NCBI RefSeq assembly: GCF_949769225.1
Contig: NZ_CATKPB010000013.1
Length of the DNA: 44,502 nt
Reading direction: 5' to 3' (one strand)
Source: Peptoniphilus_A genitalis
GTDB lineage: Bacteria > Bacillota > Clostridia > Tissierellales > Peptoniphilaceae
Positions 16,712 to 23,452 of the stretch are shown piece after piece. A program made the position numbers and the translations under genes. The notes beneath the pieces were generated by a model. That model did no database searches and was not told the origin of the DNA. It saw only the letters and a program-made list of their open reading frames with translations. Positions within the stretch are counted from its first letter, which is position 1, and each line of letters starts with the position of its first letter.

Positions 16712-17281
16712 TCAATAAATGTTGTTGTTATAAGAATTCATGGACTTGTCGATACCTGAGTCCACTGCATCAATTACTGCATCGGCACAGGCATCAATGG
16801 CATCGGCAATATGCTTCCTATCCTTTGATGGAAAATTGGACAGAACAAAGCTTGCCAAATCTTCATTAGGGTGTTTCTTCCCAACACCAATTTTAAACCT
16901 GGCAAAATTTTTGCTTCCTGTTAAATTTACAATTGACTTAAGTCCATTGTGAGTACCAGCTGATCCATTTTTCTTTATCTTTAACTGAGCAAATTCAATG
17001 TCGATGTCGTCTACAATAACCATTAGGTCTTCTGGTTTTAATTTATAAAAATTTAAAATTTCTACAATTGATTCTCCGGAATTGTTCATAAAAGTATGGG
17101 GCTTTAGGAGAATGACCTTCTCGTTGCCGATTCTCCCTTCACCTACAAGCCCCTTAAATTTAATCTTATTAACTTTTATATTAAGCTTATCCGCAAGGAC
17201 ATCAATTGTTGAGAAGCCCACATTATGCCTAGTATCTTCATACTTCTTGCCGGGGTTTCCCAGTCCTGCAATTATATACAC
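16712..17281 (-). CDS. pth: Peptidyl-tRNA hydrolase
   Basis: 189 residues, typical length. It releases peptides from prematurely dropped peptidyl-tRNAs. 'IIAGLGNPGKKYEDTRHNVGF' carries the catalytic His (H20); 'LLKPHTFMNNSGESI' and 'VIVDDIDIEFAQLKIKKNG' followed by 'SAGTHNGLKSI' supply the conserved Asn and Asp residues. It lies 9 bp downstream of prs and 8 bp upstream of mfd, so it is clearly cotranscribed. Confidence 0.97.
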   Translation of the reverse strand: MYIIAGLGNPGKKYEDTRHNVGFSTIDVLADKLNIKVNKIKFKGLVGEGRIGNEKVILLKPHTFMNNSGESIVEILNFYKLKPEDLMVIVDDIDIEFAQLKIKKNGSAGTHNGLKSIVNLTGSKNFARFKIGVGKKHPNEDLASFVLSNFPSKDRKHIADAIDACADAVIDAVDSGIDKSMNSYNNNIY

Positions 17282-17290
17282 TTAATCACC

Positions 17291-18241
17291 TTATTCAAAC
17301 ATTTCACTAACTGATTGTGATGTGTTGATTCTCTTAATTGCTGATGCAAAAATTGGAGAAACAGACACAATATCAATCTTATCTATTTTCTTTTCTTCTG
17401 GAAGTTCAATAGTATCTGTGATTACAAATTTTTCAAGAGATGAATTCTTTAGTCTTTCAATAGCTGGACCTGATAAGACTCCGTGAGTTGCAGCTCCATA
17501 AACTTTCTTTGCACCTCTTGCCTTTAAAGCATCTGCTGCCTTAGTAATAGTTCCAGCAGTGTCTGCAATGTCATCAACAAGAATAACTGACTTGCCTTCA
17601 ACATCACCAATAATATTCATAACTTCAGATACATTTGCCTTTGGTCTTCTCTTTTCAATTATTGCAATAGGAAGATTTAATTCGTTGGCAAATTTTCTTG
17701 TTCTAGTAACTCCTCCAAGGTCTGGAGAAACAACTACAAAGTCGTCTTCACTTACAATGTCCTTGAAGTATCTTGCAAGATAAGGAACTGCTGTTAGGTG
17801 GTCAACTGGGATATCAAAATATCCTTGGATTTGACCAGCGTGAAGGTCCATTGCAACAACCCTGTCAGCTCCTGCTTCAGTAATTAGATTTGCCACAAGT
17901 TTTGAAGTAATAGGTTCCCTTGCCTTAGTCTTTCTGTCTTGTCTTGCATATCCGTAGTAAGGGATAACTGCGTTAATTCTACCAGCTGATGCTCTCTTTA
18001 GACCATCAATTAAAATTAAAAGTTCCATTAGGTTGTCATTAACTGGTGAAGAAGTTGATTGGATAACAAAAACATCCTTACCTCTTACAGAAACTCCAAT
18101 ATCAATTGAAATTTCTCCATCAGAAAATGTGGACACAGTACAAGCGCCCTTTTCAATTCCCAAGTTTTCACAAATTTTATCTACAAGACTAAGGTTAGAA
18201 TTTCCTGTAAATACTACAATATCTCCATTAACTGTGTTCAT
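17291..18241 (-). CDS. prs: Ribose-phosphate pyrophosphokinase (PRPP synthetase)
   Basis: 316 residues, class I length. It makes PRPP from ribose-5-phosphate and ATP for nucleotide, His and Trp synthesis. 'DGEISIDIGVSVRGKDVFV', 'YYGYARQDRKTKAREPITS', the metal site 'VVAMDLHAGQIQGYFDIPV' and the PRPP loop 'VILVDDIADTAGTI' are all intact. It lies between glmU (13 bp upstream) and pth, the standard Bacillota arrangement that joins UDP-GlcNAc and PRPP synthesis. Confidence 0.97.
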   Translation of the reverse strand: MNTVNGDIVVFTGNSNLSLVDKICENLGIEKGACTVSTFSDGEISIDIGVSVRGKDVFVIQSTSSPVNDNLMELLILIDGLKRASAGRINAVIPYYGYARQDRKTKAREPITSKLVANLITEAGADRVVAMDLHAGQIQGYFDIPVDHLTAVPYLARYFKDIVSEDDFVVVSPDLGGVTRTRKFANELNLPIAIIEKRRPKANVSEVMNIIGDVEGKSVILVDDIADTAGTITKAADALKARGAKKVYGAATHGVLSGPAIERLKNSSLEKFVITDTIELPEEKKIDKIDIVSVSPIFASAIKRINTSQSVSEMFE

Positions 18242-18254
18242 TATCCACGTCCTC

Positions 18255-19634
18255 CTATTTCATAAATCCTTTTCTCTCAACCCAACCATCTATATTTTTT
18301 TGAGGTGCTCTCTCAAGAGAAAGTTGACCCTTCAAAACTTTTTTAGTAATAGTAGATCCAGCTGCAACATAGCCATTTTCTTCTACTTCAATTGGTGCTA
18401 CTAAATTTGCATTAGAACCAATAAAGGCATTGTCCCCAACCTTGGCCCTAAACTTGTCTCTTCCATCGTAATTAACAAAGACCACTCCGCAGCCTATGTT
18501 AACTCCACTGCCCACATCGGCATCGCCTATGTAAGCAAGGTGGCTCATCTTTGACCCATCTCCAACATTAGAATTCTTAACTTCAACAAAGTTTCCAATT
18601 TTACAATTTTCTCCAACATGAGAGTTTGGTCTTAAGTGAGCATAAGGTCCCACTGTAGTTCCCCTTCCTATAGAAGAGTCTTCTATTTCAGATGACCTAA
18701 TAATAACATCTTCTCCAATTGTTGAATTCTTTATTGTAGAAGAGTAAATTTCTGCCCCTTCTTTTATTACAGACTTCCTGTCAATGCGAGTGCCTGGGTA
18801 AATCATGACATCTCTTTCGATAGTAGCTCCATATTCAATATAAGTGGACTTAGGGTCAATTATCCCAACACCATTTATCATGTATTCCTTGTTTATCTTT
18901 TTTTGTAAGATTTCTGCTGCAATAGATAACTCGTATCTTGAATTAACCCCAAGGATTTCTCTTGTGTCCCTGAGCTTAAAGGAGTCAACCCTCTTGCCTT
19001 CCTTAACTAGGATTTCAAGGGTGTCAGTTATATAAAGCTCATTTGCTGCATTATCAGTGTTGATTTTCTTTAGAGCTGACCTTAGAGAAGAACCTTTGAA
19101 GGCAAAAATTCCTGAATTAATTTCACGAATTAGCTTTTGCTTTTCACTAGCGTCCTTTTCCTCAACTATTGCAACAACATTTGCATTTTCATCTCTGACA
19201 ATCCTGCCGTAGTTTGTAGGATCCTTCATATCAGCAGATAAAACTGTTATATCATTATTTCTCTCTTCGTGGTATCTCAAAAAGCATGAAATAGTTGAAT
19301 TAGAAATAATTGGAGTATCACCATTTAGGATAATGACTGTATCATCATCTTCTATTTTATCAAGAGCATTCATCACGGCATAACCTGTACCATAAGGTAC
19401 ATTGTCGCCAATAGGTTGCTCAATAAATTCCACATCTTGTTCATCTTCAAAGGCCTTGCACACTTTTTCCTTGTTGTGTCCCACAACTACAAGATTCTTT
19501 TCAACTTGCGAATGCTTGCAAGAATTTAGGACATAAAAAAGCATAGGTCTTCCAAGAATTTCATGAAGTACCTTTGGTTTTTTGGACTTCATTCTCGTTC
19601 CCTCTCCTGCTGCCAGGATAACTGAAACTTTCAT
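18255..19634 (-). CDS. glmU: Bifunctional GlmU (GlcN-1-P acetyltransferase / GlcNAc-1-P uridyltransferase)
   Basis: 459 residues. The N-terminal uridyltransferase begins 'VILAAGEGTRMKSKKPKVLH' and includes 'YGTGYAVMNAL' and 'ILNGDTPII'. The C-terminal half is a left-handed beta helix of hexapeptide repeats ending in the acetyltransferase site ('YAHLRPNSHVGENCKIGNFV', 'NIGCGVVFVNYDG', 'AFIGSNANLVAPI'). The product, UDP-GlcNAc, feeds peptidoglycan and teichoic acid synthesis. GAGGTG ribosome binding site; first gene of glmU-prs-pth-mfd with a promoter at 19663-19692. Confidence 0.97.
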   Translation of the reverse strand: MKVSVILAAGEGTRMKSKKPKVLHEILGRPMLFYVLNSCKHSQVEKNLVVVGHNKEKVCKAFEDEQDVEFIEQPIGDNVPYGTGYAVMNALDKIEDDDTVIILNGDTPIISNSTISCFLRYHEERNNDITVLSADMKDPTNYGRIVRDENANVVAIVEEKDASEKQKLIREINSGIFAFKGSSLRSALKKINTDNAANELYITDTLEILVKEGKRVDSFKLRDTREILGVNSRYELSIAAEILQKKINKEYMINGVGIIDPKSTYIEYGATIERDVMIYPGTRIDRKSVIKEGAEIYSSTIKNSTIGEDVIIRSSEIEDSSIGRGTTVGPYAHLRPNSHVGENCKIGNFVEVKNSNVGDGSKMSHLAYIGDADVGSGVNIGCGVVFVNYDGRDKFRAKVGDNAFIGSNANLVAPIEVEENGYVAAGSTITKKVLKGQLSLERAPQKNIDGWVERKGFMK

Positions 19635-19662
19635 AAAACACCTCTTTTTATTTACTCCTTAC

Positions 19663-19692
19663 ATTATAACTAAGATTGACTCTTATATTCAA
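19663..19692 (-). promoter_or_regulatory. Promoter of the glmU-prs-pth-mfd operon
   Basis: On the minus strand TTGAAT (19692-19687), an 18-base spacer, then TATAAT (19668-19663), about 29 bases upstream of the glmU ATG. Confidence 0.65.
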
Positions 19693-19789
19693 GAAAATTT
19701 CACAATTAATTTATATTTCAGCCACTTGTAGAAGATTTTTTTGTTTTTTGTAAAAATAAAATAAATTTTATGGAAAATTTCCCTTGTTT

Positions 19790-19915
19790 ACTTCTTAAAT
19801 TTTTACTAAGTCATAAATTCTCGTGACTTTGTAAATTTTTGTGAAGTCATAGTTTCTTATAAAGTCGCAATTTTTTATGAAGTCACACTTTCTCATAAAG
19901 TCATAAATTTTCATG
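19790..19915. repeat. 18-bp-period degenerate repeat array B (7 units)
   Basis: Units start at 19790, 19808, 19826, 19844, 19862, 19880 and 19898, all exactly 18 bp. Four begin AAGTC, one AAGTCG, and others ACTTC or ACTTT; the consensus is AAGTCATAAATTTTTATG. It lies about 100 bp upstream of the glmU promoter, in the divergent gap between glmU and cysK. Between glmU's promoter and the array, and from 19916 to about 20070, I see no gene or recognised signal. Confidence 0.8.
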
Positions 19916-20091
19916 AAACTTATTTCCATTGCTGTGAGAGTATATTTTTCTAATATCCCTTACTTATGCCTAGAGATATCTCCTTCAGACCTCTCTTACA
20001 AACTAACGGCCTGTCAGAATCACATTCTTTACTTTTCATAAGCAAGACGTCAGCCTTAAATTAAAGACTAGTGGGAGTGCATAAAATAAGC

Positions 20092-20179
20092 AAAAAAATT
20101 GGCTGTGCGTTAAAAATTTTCAACTGTTTGAACTCGCGAAGCGAGTGAGTTTTGAAAATTTAGCATAGCCAATTTTTTT
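20092..20179. repeat. Long imperfect palindrome with CTCGC-GAA-GCGAG core
   Basis: The left arm starts AAAAAAATTGGCTGTGC and the right arm ends GCATAGCCAATTTTTTT; further in, AAATTTTCAA pairs with TTGAAAATTT. The centre (about 20133-20145) is CTCGCGAAGCGAG, itself a perfect triloop hairpin. The whole 88-bp region could form one long cruciform or, if transcribed, a hairpin with U-tracts on both strands. It holds no gene. Confidence 0.75.
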
Positions 20180-20194
20180 GGACTTCCAGCGCGT

Positions 20195-20259
20195 GGGGTT
20201 AATGGGGGTGGTTTAAGGAGGGGGAAAGGGGCCTCGCAATGCCCCTTAACCCCCTCCTT
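20195..20259 (+). repeat. GC-rich palindromic element, copy 1
   Basis: In otherwise very AT-rich DNA, 20215-20259 is a 45-bp palindrome: AAGGAGGGGG and GGGGC on the left, GCCCC and CCCCCTCCTT on the right, around CTCGCAAT. The preceding GGTTAATGGGGGTGGTTT (from about 20197) also has a counterpart next to the second copy (44442-44502, opposite orientation). I take both as copies of one dispersed element; its full extent is unknown. Confidence 0.7.
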
Positions 20260-20309
20260 ATAAATGGATAAAACCGCAGGTTTTAAAATTTTTTATTTTC
20301 AATTTGTAC

Positions 20310-20338
20310 TTGACAAATAAATTTTTAAAGGTTATAGT
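20310..20338 (+). promoter_or_regulatory. Near-consensus sigma-A promoter of the cys leader-cysK-cysE operon
   Basis: TTGACA (20310-20315), 17-base spacer, TATAGT (20333-20338). Transcription should start near 20345, about 19 bases before the leader ORF and about 200 bases before cysK, leaving room for an attenuator. Confidence 0.85.
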
Positions 20339-20363
20339 CGAAACATATTGAGAGGCGATAAAA

Positions 20364-20447
20364 ATGAAAAACTTAAATAACTTTAAAAATTTCACAAGCC
20401 AAGCATTCTGTTGTTGTTCTATAAAAATTTTTATAGGACTTATTTGA
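20364..20447 (+). CDS. 27-residue leader peptide with three consecutive Cys codons
   Basis: ATG at 20364, TGA at 20445-20447, preceded by AGAGGCG as a moderate ribosome binding site about seven bases upstream. The peptide contains '...TSQAFCCCSIK...'; the three Cys codons are all TGT (20409-20417). It sits between a strong promoter and an intrinsic terminator (20496-20527) directly ahead of cysK-cysE. A ribosome waiting at the Cys codons would leave 20455-20472 free to pair with 20487-20507 and so block the terminator; a ribosome reaching the stop codon would cover the start of that segment. This is the layout of amino-acid leader peptides such as trpL. The ORF, codon run and structures are seen; regulation by charged tRNA-Cys is inference. 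Confidence 0.75.
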   Translation: MKNLNNFKNFTSQAFCCCSIKIFIGLI

Positions 20448-20454
20448 ATGTGAA

Positions 20455-20507
20455 TCAATATTTTAAACTTTTTATTAGATATTAAGAAAGATTTTAAGAG
20501 TATATGA
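20455..20507 (+). promoter_or_regulatory. Candidate antiterminator pairing in the cys leader
   Basis: Segment 20455-20472 (TCAATATTTTAAACTTTT) can pair with 20487-20507 in about 17 pairs: TCA with TGA, ATATTTT with AGAGTAT (one G-T pair type), AAA with TTT, CTTT with AAAG, with small bulges. The downstream partner contains the entire left arm of the terminator, so the two structures exclude each other. Found by hand pairing, not by folding software. Confidence 0.5.
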
Positions 20508-20527
20508 TTTCATATACTCTTTTTTTT
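20496..20527 (+). terminator. Leader terminator (attenuator) upstream of cysK
   Basis: Perfect 12-bp inverted repeat AAGAGTATATGA / TCATATACTCTT followed by eight T (20520-20527). It lies between the promoter and the cysK start at 20549, so it must be bypassed for expression. Confidence 0.85.
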
Positions 20528-20548
20528 ATGTATTTACGGAGGAGAAAA

Positions 20549-21439
20549 ATGACAAAATTATTAGAAACAGTTGGAGAATCAAAATTAGTACAATTAGAAA
20601 AGATTGGTAGCGGAAAGATTTTTGTAAAAGTAGAAAAATCTAACCCAGCAGGATCTATCAAAGACAGGGCTGCCCTCTACATGATAAAGGGAGCCATCAA
20701 AGACGGATCCCTAAAAGAAGTCCTGGAAATTGTTGAACCAACAAGTGGCAACACAGGAATTGCCATTGCCATGATTGGTCGTGCCCTTGGCTACAAGGTA
20801 AATATCGTTATGCCAGCTTCCATGTCAATTGAAAGAAGAAACTTGATCGCAGCCTTTGGTGCAAATTTAATTTTAACAGGAGATGGCGGCATGCAAGCAG
20901 CAGTTGACAAGGCCAAGGAACTAGTGGCTACTGGCAACTACTTCATGCCAAACCAATTTGAAAACAAGTACAACGCTCTTGCCCACGAAGAAACTACAGG
21001 TCCAGAAATTTATAGGGACCTAAAGGACATCACAGGCTTTGTTGCAGGAATAGGAACTGGAGGAACTGTTACAGGAATTGGCAGATTCTTAAAATCAAAG
21101 GATGAAAATATAAAAGTTTGGGGGCTTGAACCAGATGAATCTCCACTTCTTACAAGAGGCCAAGCAGGTGCACACAAGATTCAAGGGATTGGATCAAACT
21201 TTGTGCCAGGAGTTTTAGACACAAAAATCCTAGACAAGACAATCACCGTTAAATCAGATGAAGCTATAGAAATGGCAAGAAGACTTTCTCGTGAAGAAGG
21301 ACTACTTGTTGGTATATCAGCTGGTGCTAATGTGGTAGGTGCACTAAAAATGCAAAAGGAGCTTGGTGGAAATATAGTCACAGTTGCACCTGATACAGCT
21401 GAAAGATATATGTCCACTGAACTTTTTGAAAATGATTAA
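20549..21439 (+). CDS. cysK: Cysteine synthase (O-acetylserine sulfhydrylase)
   Basis: 296 residues from the ATG at 20549, which has GGAGGAG five bases upstream. An in-frame ATG at 20504 lies inside the leader terminator stem and lacks a binding site, so it is rejected. The PLP enzyme makes cysteine from O-acetylserine and sulfide. 'KVEKSNPAGSIKDRAALYMI' holds the PLP Lys, 'VEPTSGNTGIAIAMIGRALG' the substrate loop and 'GFVAGIGTGGTVTGIGRFLK' the phosphate-binding glycines. 'LVGISAGANV' near the end is also conserved. cysE overlaps its stop. Controlled, by inference, by the Cys-codon attenuator upstream. Confidence 0.96.
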   Translation: MTKLLETVGESKLVQLEKIGSGKIFVKVEKSNPAGSIKDRAALYMIKGAIKDGSLKEVLEIVEPTSGNTGIAIAMIGRALGYKVNIVMPASMSIERRNLIAAFGANLILTGDGGMQAAVDKAKELVATGNYFMPNQFENKYNALAHEETTGPEIYRDLKDITGFVAGIGTGGTVTGIGRFLKSKDENIKVWGLEPDESPLLTRGQAGAHKIQGIGSNFVPGVLDTKILDKTITVKSDEAIEMARRLSREEGLLVGISAGANVVGALKMQKELGGNIVTVAPDTAERYMSTELFEND

Positions 21440-21983
21440 GTATTTGAAAAAAATTAAGGAATACGGGGAATTTATTTTATTAAAGGACCCGGCTTGTAAA
21501 AGTTTATTTGAAGCAATTTTTATGTATCCCATTGTTTCCTGCATGGTGAGACATAGGATTGCCCACTACTTTTACCAAAAAGACCACACAACACTTGCAA
21601 GATGGATTTCACAAAGGGCAAGAAAGAAAACTGGGATTGAAATCCACCCAGGTGCAAAAATTGGCAAGAACCTCTTTATTGACCATGGCATGGCTGTGGT
21701 CATAGGGGAGACTGCCGAGATTGGTGACAACTGTCACATGTACCACAACATAACCCTTGGTGGAACAGGCAACGAAAAGGAAAAGAAGAGACACCCAACA
21801 GTTGGAAGCAACGTAATAATTGGAACAGGAGCCACAGTCCTTGGACCAGTCACAATTGGAGATGGAGCAAAAATTGGAGCAGGAGCCCTTGTCCTCACAG
21901 ACATACCTGCCAACTCAACAGCAGTTGGCGCGCCAGCCAAGGTCGTAAAATTTCACGACCCAAGTGAAAACAAGTTCCACTAG
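21432..21983 (+). CDS. cysE: Serine O-acetyltransferase
   Basis: 183 residues from the ATG at 21432, which overlaps the cysK stop by 8 bases. A start at 21384 is possible in frame, but the shorter form matches the family beginning (short helix then 'KDPACKSLFEAIFMYP'). It acetylates serine with acetyl-CoA, the step before CysK, and the two enzymes form the cysteine synthase complex. The hexapeptide-repeat domain is clear: 'RHRIAHYFYQ', 'GIEIHPGAKIGKNLFIDHGM', 'VVIGETAEIGDNCHMYHNIT', 'LGGTGNEKEKKRHPTVG'. No separate Shine-Dalgarno is seen, so translation is probably coupled to cysK. Followed by a strong terminator. Confidence 0.96.
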   Translation: MIKYLKKIKEYGEFILLKDPACKSLFEAIFMYPIVSCMVRHRIAHYFYQKDHTTLARWISQRARKKTGIEIHPGAKIGKNLFIDHGMAVVIGETAEIGDNCHMYHNITLGGTGNEKEKKRHPTVGSNVIIGTGATVLGPVTIGDGAKIGAGALVLTDIPANSTAVGAPAKVVKFHDPSENKFH

Positions 21984-22030
21984 TTTGTTTTAAAAGAAAA
22001 ATTTCATAGGCAAAACTTTATTCCAAATCA

Positions 22031-22067
22031 AAAAAGAGAACTCGAAATAAAATGAGTTCTCTTTTTG
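22031..22067 (+). terminator. Intrinsic terminator after cysE
   Basis: AAAAAGAGAACTC / GAGTTCTCTTTTT with a ten-base AT-rich loop; works as a bidirectional terminator between cysE and the convergent rplL. Confidence 0.9.
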
Positions 22068-22093
22068 TTTACATATCTTATAAATTTTTTCAC

Positions 22094-22120
22094 AAAAAAA
22101 CTGCCCCGTGGGACAGTTTC
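22094..22120 (-). terminator. Intrinsic terminator after rplL
   Basis: On the minus strand AAACTG(T)CCC / GGGCAGTTT around ACGG, followed by seven T. It lies just downstream of the rplL stop. Confidence 0.85.
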
Positions 22121-22142
22121 TTTAAAATTTAACTAAGTTAAA

Positions 22143-22529
22143 TTATTTTACTTCTACAGTTGCTCCAACTTCTTCAAGTTTAGCCTTGATTTCGTCAGCT
22201 TCTTCTTTTGAAGCGCCTTCTTTAACTGCCTTAGGAGTTCCGTCAACTAATGCTTTTGCATCTTTAAGTCCAAGTCCAGTAATGTCTTTAACAACTTTGA
22301 TTACTTTAACTTTTTCTTGTCCTGCTTCAGTAAGGATTACATCGAAATCAGTTTTTTCTTCAGCTGCTGCTGCTGGAGCTGCGCCACCTGCTACTGGAGC
22401 TGCTGCTACTGCTGCTGGAGCTGCTGCTGATACGCCGAATTCTTCTTCTAGAGCTTTAACAACTTCTGATAGTTCTAATACTGTAAGTTCTTTAACTTCT
22501 TCAATTAATTTTTCTACTTTTTCTGACAT
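22143..22529 (-). CDS. rplL: 50S ribosomal protein L7/L12
   Basis: 128 residues. N-terminal dimerisation domain, an Ala-rich hinge (residues about 35-55, 'AAPAAVAAAPVAGGAAPAAA') and the C-terminal factor-binding domain ('EKTDFDVILTEAGQEKVKVI', 'KDITGLGLKDAKALVDGTP'). Several copies form the stalk that recruits translation GTPases through L10. It lies 51 bp after rplJ. rpoB does not follow; instead there is a terminator and then convergent cysE, which breaks the usual rplJL-rpoBC order. Confidence 0.97.
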   Translation of the reverse strand: MSEKVEKLIEEVKELTVLELSEVVKALEEEFGVSAAAPAAVAAAPVAGGAAPAAAAEEKTDFDVILTEAGQEKVKVIKVVKDITGLGLKDAKALVDGTPKAVKEGASKEEADEIKAKLEEVGATVEVK

Positions 22530-22580
22530 TTTATTCCTCCGTAATTTTAAATAATAATTTTTTCTTAATTTTTTAGCAGA

Positions 22581-23117
22581 TTAAGCTGCTTCGTTTTCTT
22601 TCTTGTCTGCGATTTGTGCAATAACTCTTGCAAAACCTGATAGTGTACCATTTAGTACATTTGCGAATCCTTGGATTGGAGCATTTAAGCCGCCAAGTAC
22701 TTGTGCAACAAGAACTTCCTTGGATGGTAATTTAGCAAGTGCGTCGATTTCTGGAAGTGATAATACTTTTCCATCAACATATCCTGCTTTAATTTCTAGT
22801 GCTTCATGATCTTCTGCAAACTCTGATGAAATTTTTGCTGCTGATGCTGGGTCTTCCATACCAAATGCAATAGCGCTTGGTCCCTTTAGGAAGTCTTCTA
22901 AACCTTCAACACCTAACTCTTCGAAAGCACGTCTCATCATTGTGTTTTTGTATACCTTGTAATCAACATTTGCTTCTCTGTACTTTGTTCTAAGTTCAGT
23001 TACTTCTTCAACTGTTAATCCTCTGTAGTTTACAAGAACGATAGATTGAGCGCCTTGAATTTTCTCTTTAATTTCATCTACTAGGGCTTGTTTTGATTGT
23101 AGTTTTTCTTCTTTCAA
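22581..23117 (-). CDS. rplJ: 50S ribosomal protein L10
   Basis: 178 residues from a TTG at 23117, placed six bases after a GGGGGTG ribosome binding site. An upstream ATG at 23171 lies inside the leader terminator hairpin and is rejected. L10 anchors the L7/L12 dimers to the 23S rRNA GTPase centre. 'AQSIVLVNYRGLTVEEVTEL', 'YKVYKNTMMRRAFEELG' and 'FLKGPSAIAFG' are family motifs. Upstream are a consensus promoter, an L10-leader RNA and an attenuator, so L10-L12 probably represses its own synthesis. A few extra C-terminal residues are rich in K, E and A. Confidence 0.95.
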   Translation of the reverse strand: MKEEKLQSKQALVDEIKEKIQGAQSIVLVNYRGLTVEEVTELRTKYREANVDYKVYKNTMMRRAFEELGVEGLEDFLKGPSAIAFGMEDPASAAKISSEFAEDHEALEIKAGYVDGKVLSLPEIDALAKLPSKEVLVAQVLGGLNAPIQGFANVLNGTLSGFARVIAQIADKKENEAA

Positions 23118-23130
23118 TTTGTCACCCCCA

Positions 23131-23160
23131 AAATAAAAAAATCTCACGCCGCCGTGAGAT
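23131..23160 (-). terminator. Attenuator hairpin in the rplJL leader
   Basis: On the minus strand ATCTCACG-GCGG-CGTGAGAT followed by TTTTTT-ATTTT, ending just before the rplJ ribosome binding site. It follows the L10-binding leader and probably ends transcription when L10-L12 is in excess. Confidence 0.85.
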
Positions 23161-23174
23161 GTGAAAATCAAATA

Positions 23175-23235
23175 AATCCGAATTTCAAACCTCGGTAGGA
23201 TTTATGGCAGTGCCACCTACTGTCTGCGGCTTAGT
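23175..23235 (-). promoter_or_regulatory. Ribosomal protein L10 leader RNA
   Basis: On the minus strand CCGCAGACAGTAGGTGGC followed by CCTACCGAGGT, the conserved core of the L10 leader of Bacillota, which mimics the 23S binding site (kink-turn) of the L10(L12)4 complex. It lies between the promoter at 23245-23273 and the attenuator hairpin. Recognised by its sequence pattern; no covariance search was run. Confidence 0.88.
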
Positions 23236-23244
23236 AACATAAGT

Positions 23245-23273
23245 ATTATATATAGTCTTTACTTCTTTGTCAA
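23245..23273 (-). promoter_or_regulatory. Consensus sigma-A promoter of rplJ-rplL
   Basis: TTGACA (23273-23268), 17-base spacer, TATAAT (23250-23245): a perfect match on the minus strand. It makes rplJL independent of rplKA here. Confidence 0.9.
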
Positions 23274-23452
23274 TGATTATTTGCATTTATTTTAAATTTC
23301 TTTGTTTTTCTATATTTAGTTGTAGTTTTCTAGATAATTATACATAAAATTAAAGAATTCATAAAGTTTTCTTCTTTTTTATGGTTTGAAAATTATATTA
23401 AACTACTTTTACTTATTCTTCTTCAGATCAAAATCCTTCTAATTTTCTTAAA

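Noticed and set aside
20258..20458. Minus-strand 66-codon ORF opposite the cys leader
   Set aside because: It runs antisense to the promoter and leader peptide, has no ribosome binding site and no family features.
20504..20548. Upstream in-frame start for cysK
   Set aside because: It lies in the terminator stem; the ATG at 20549 has GGAGGAG at the right distance and gives normal CysK length.
20340..20548. T-box or SAM riboswitch ahead of cysK
   Set aside because: The T-box sequence AGGGTGGNACCGCG and the SAM-I core are not present; the Cys-codon leader explains the terminator better.
23118..23171. ATG start of L10 at 23171
   Set aside because: It would put the attenuator hairpin and the GGGGGTG ribosome binding site inside the gene; TTG at 23117 is correctly spaced.
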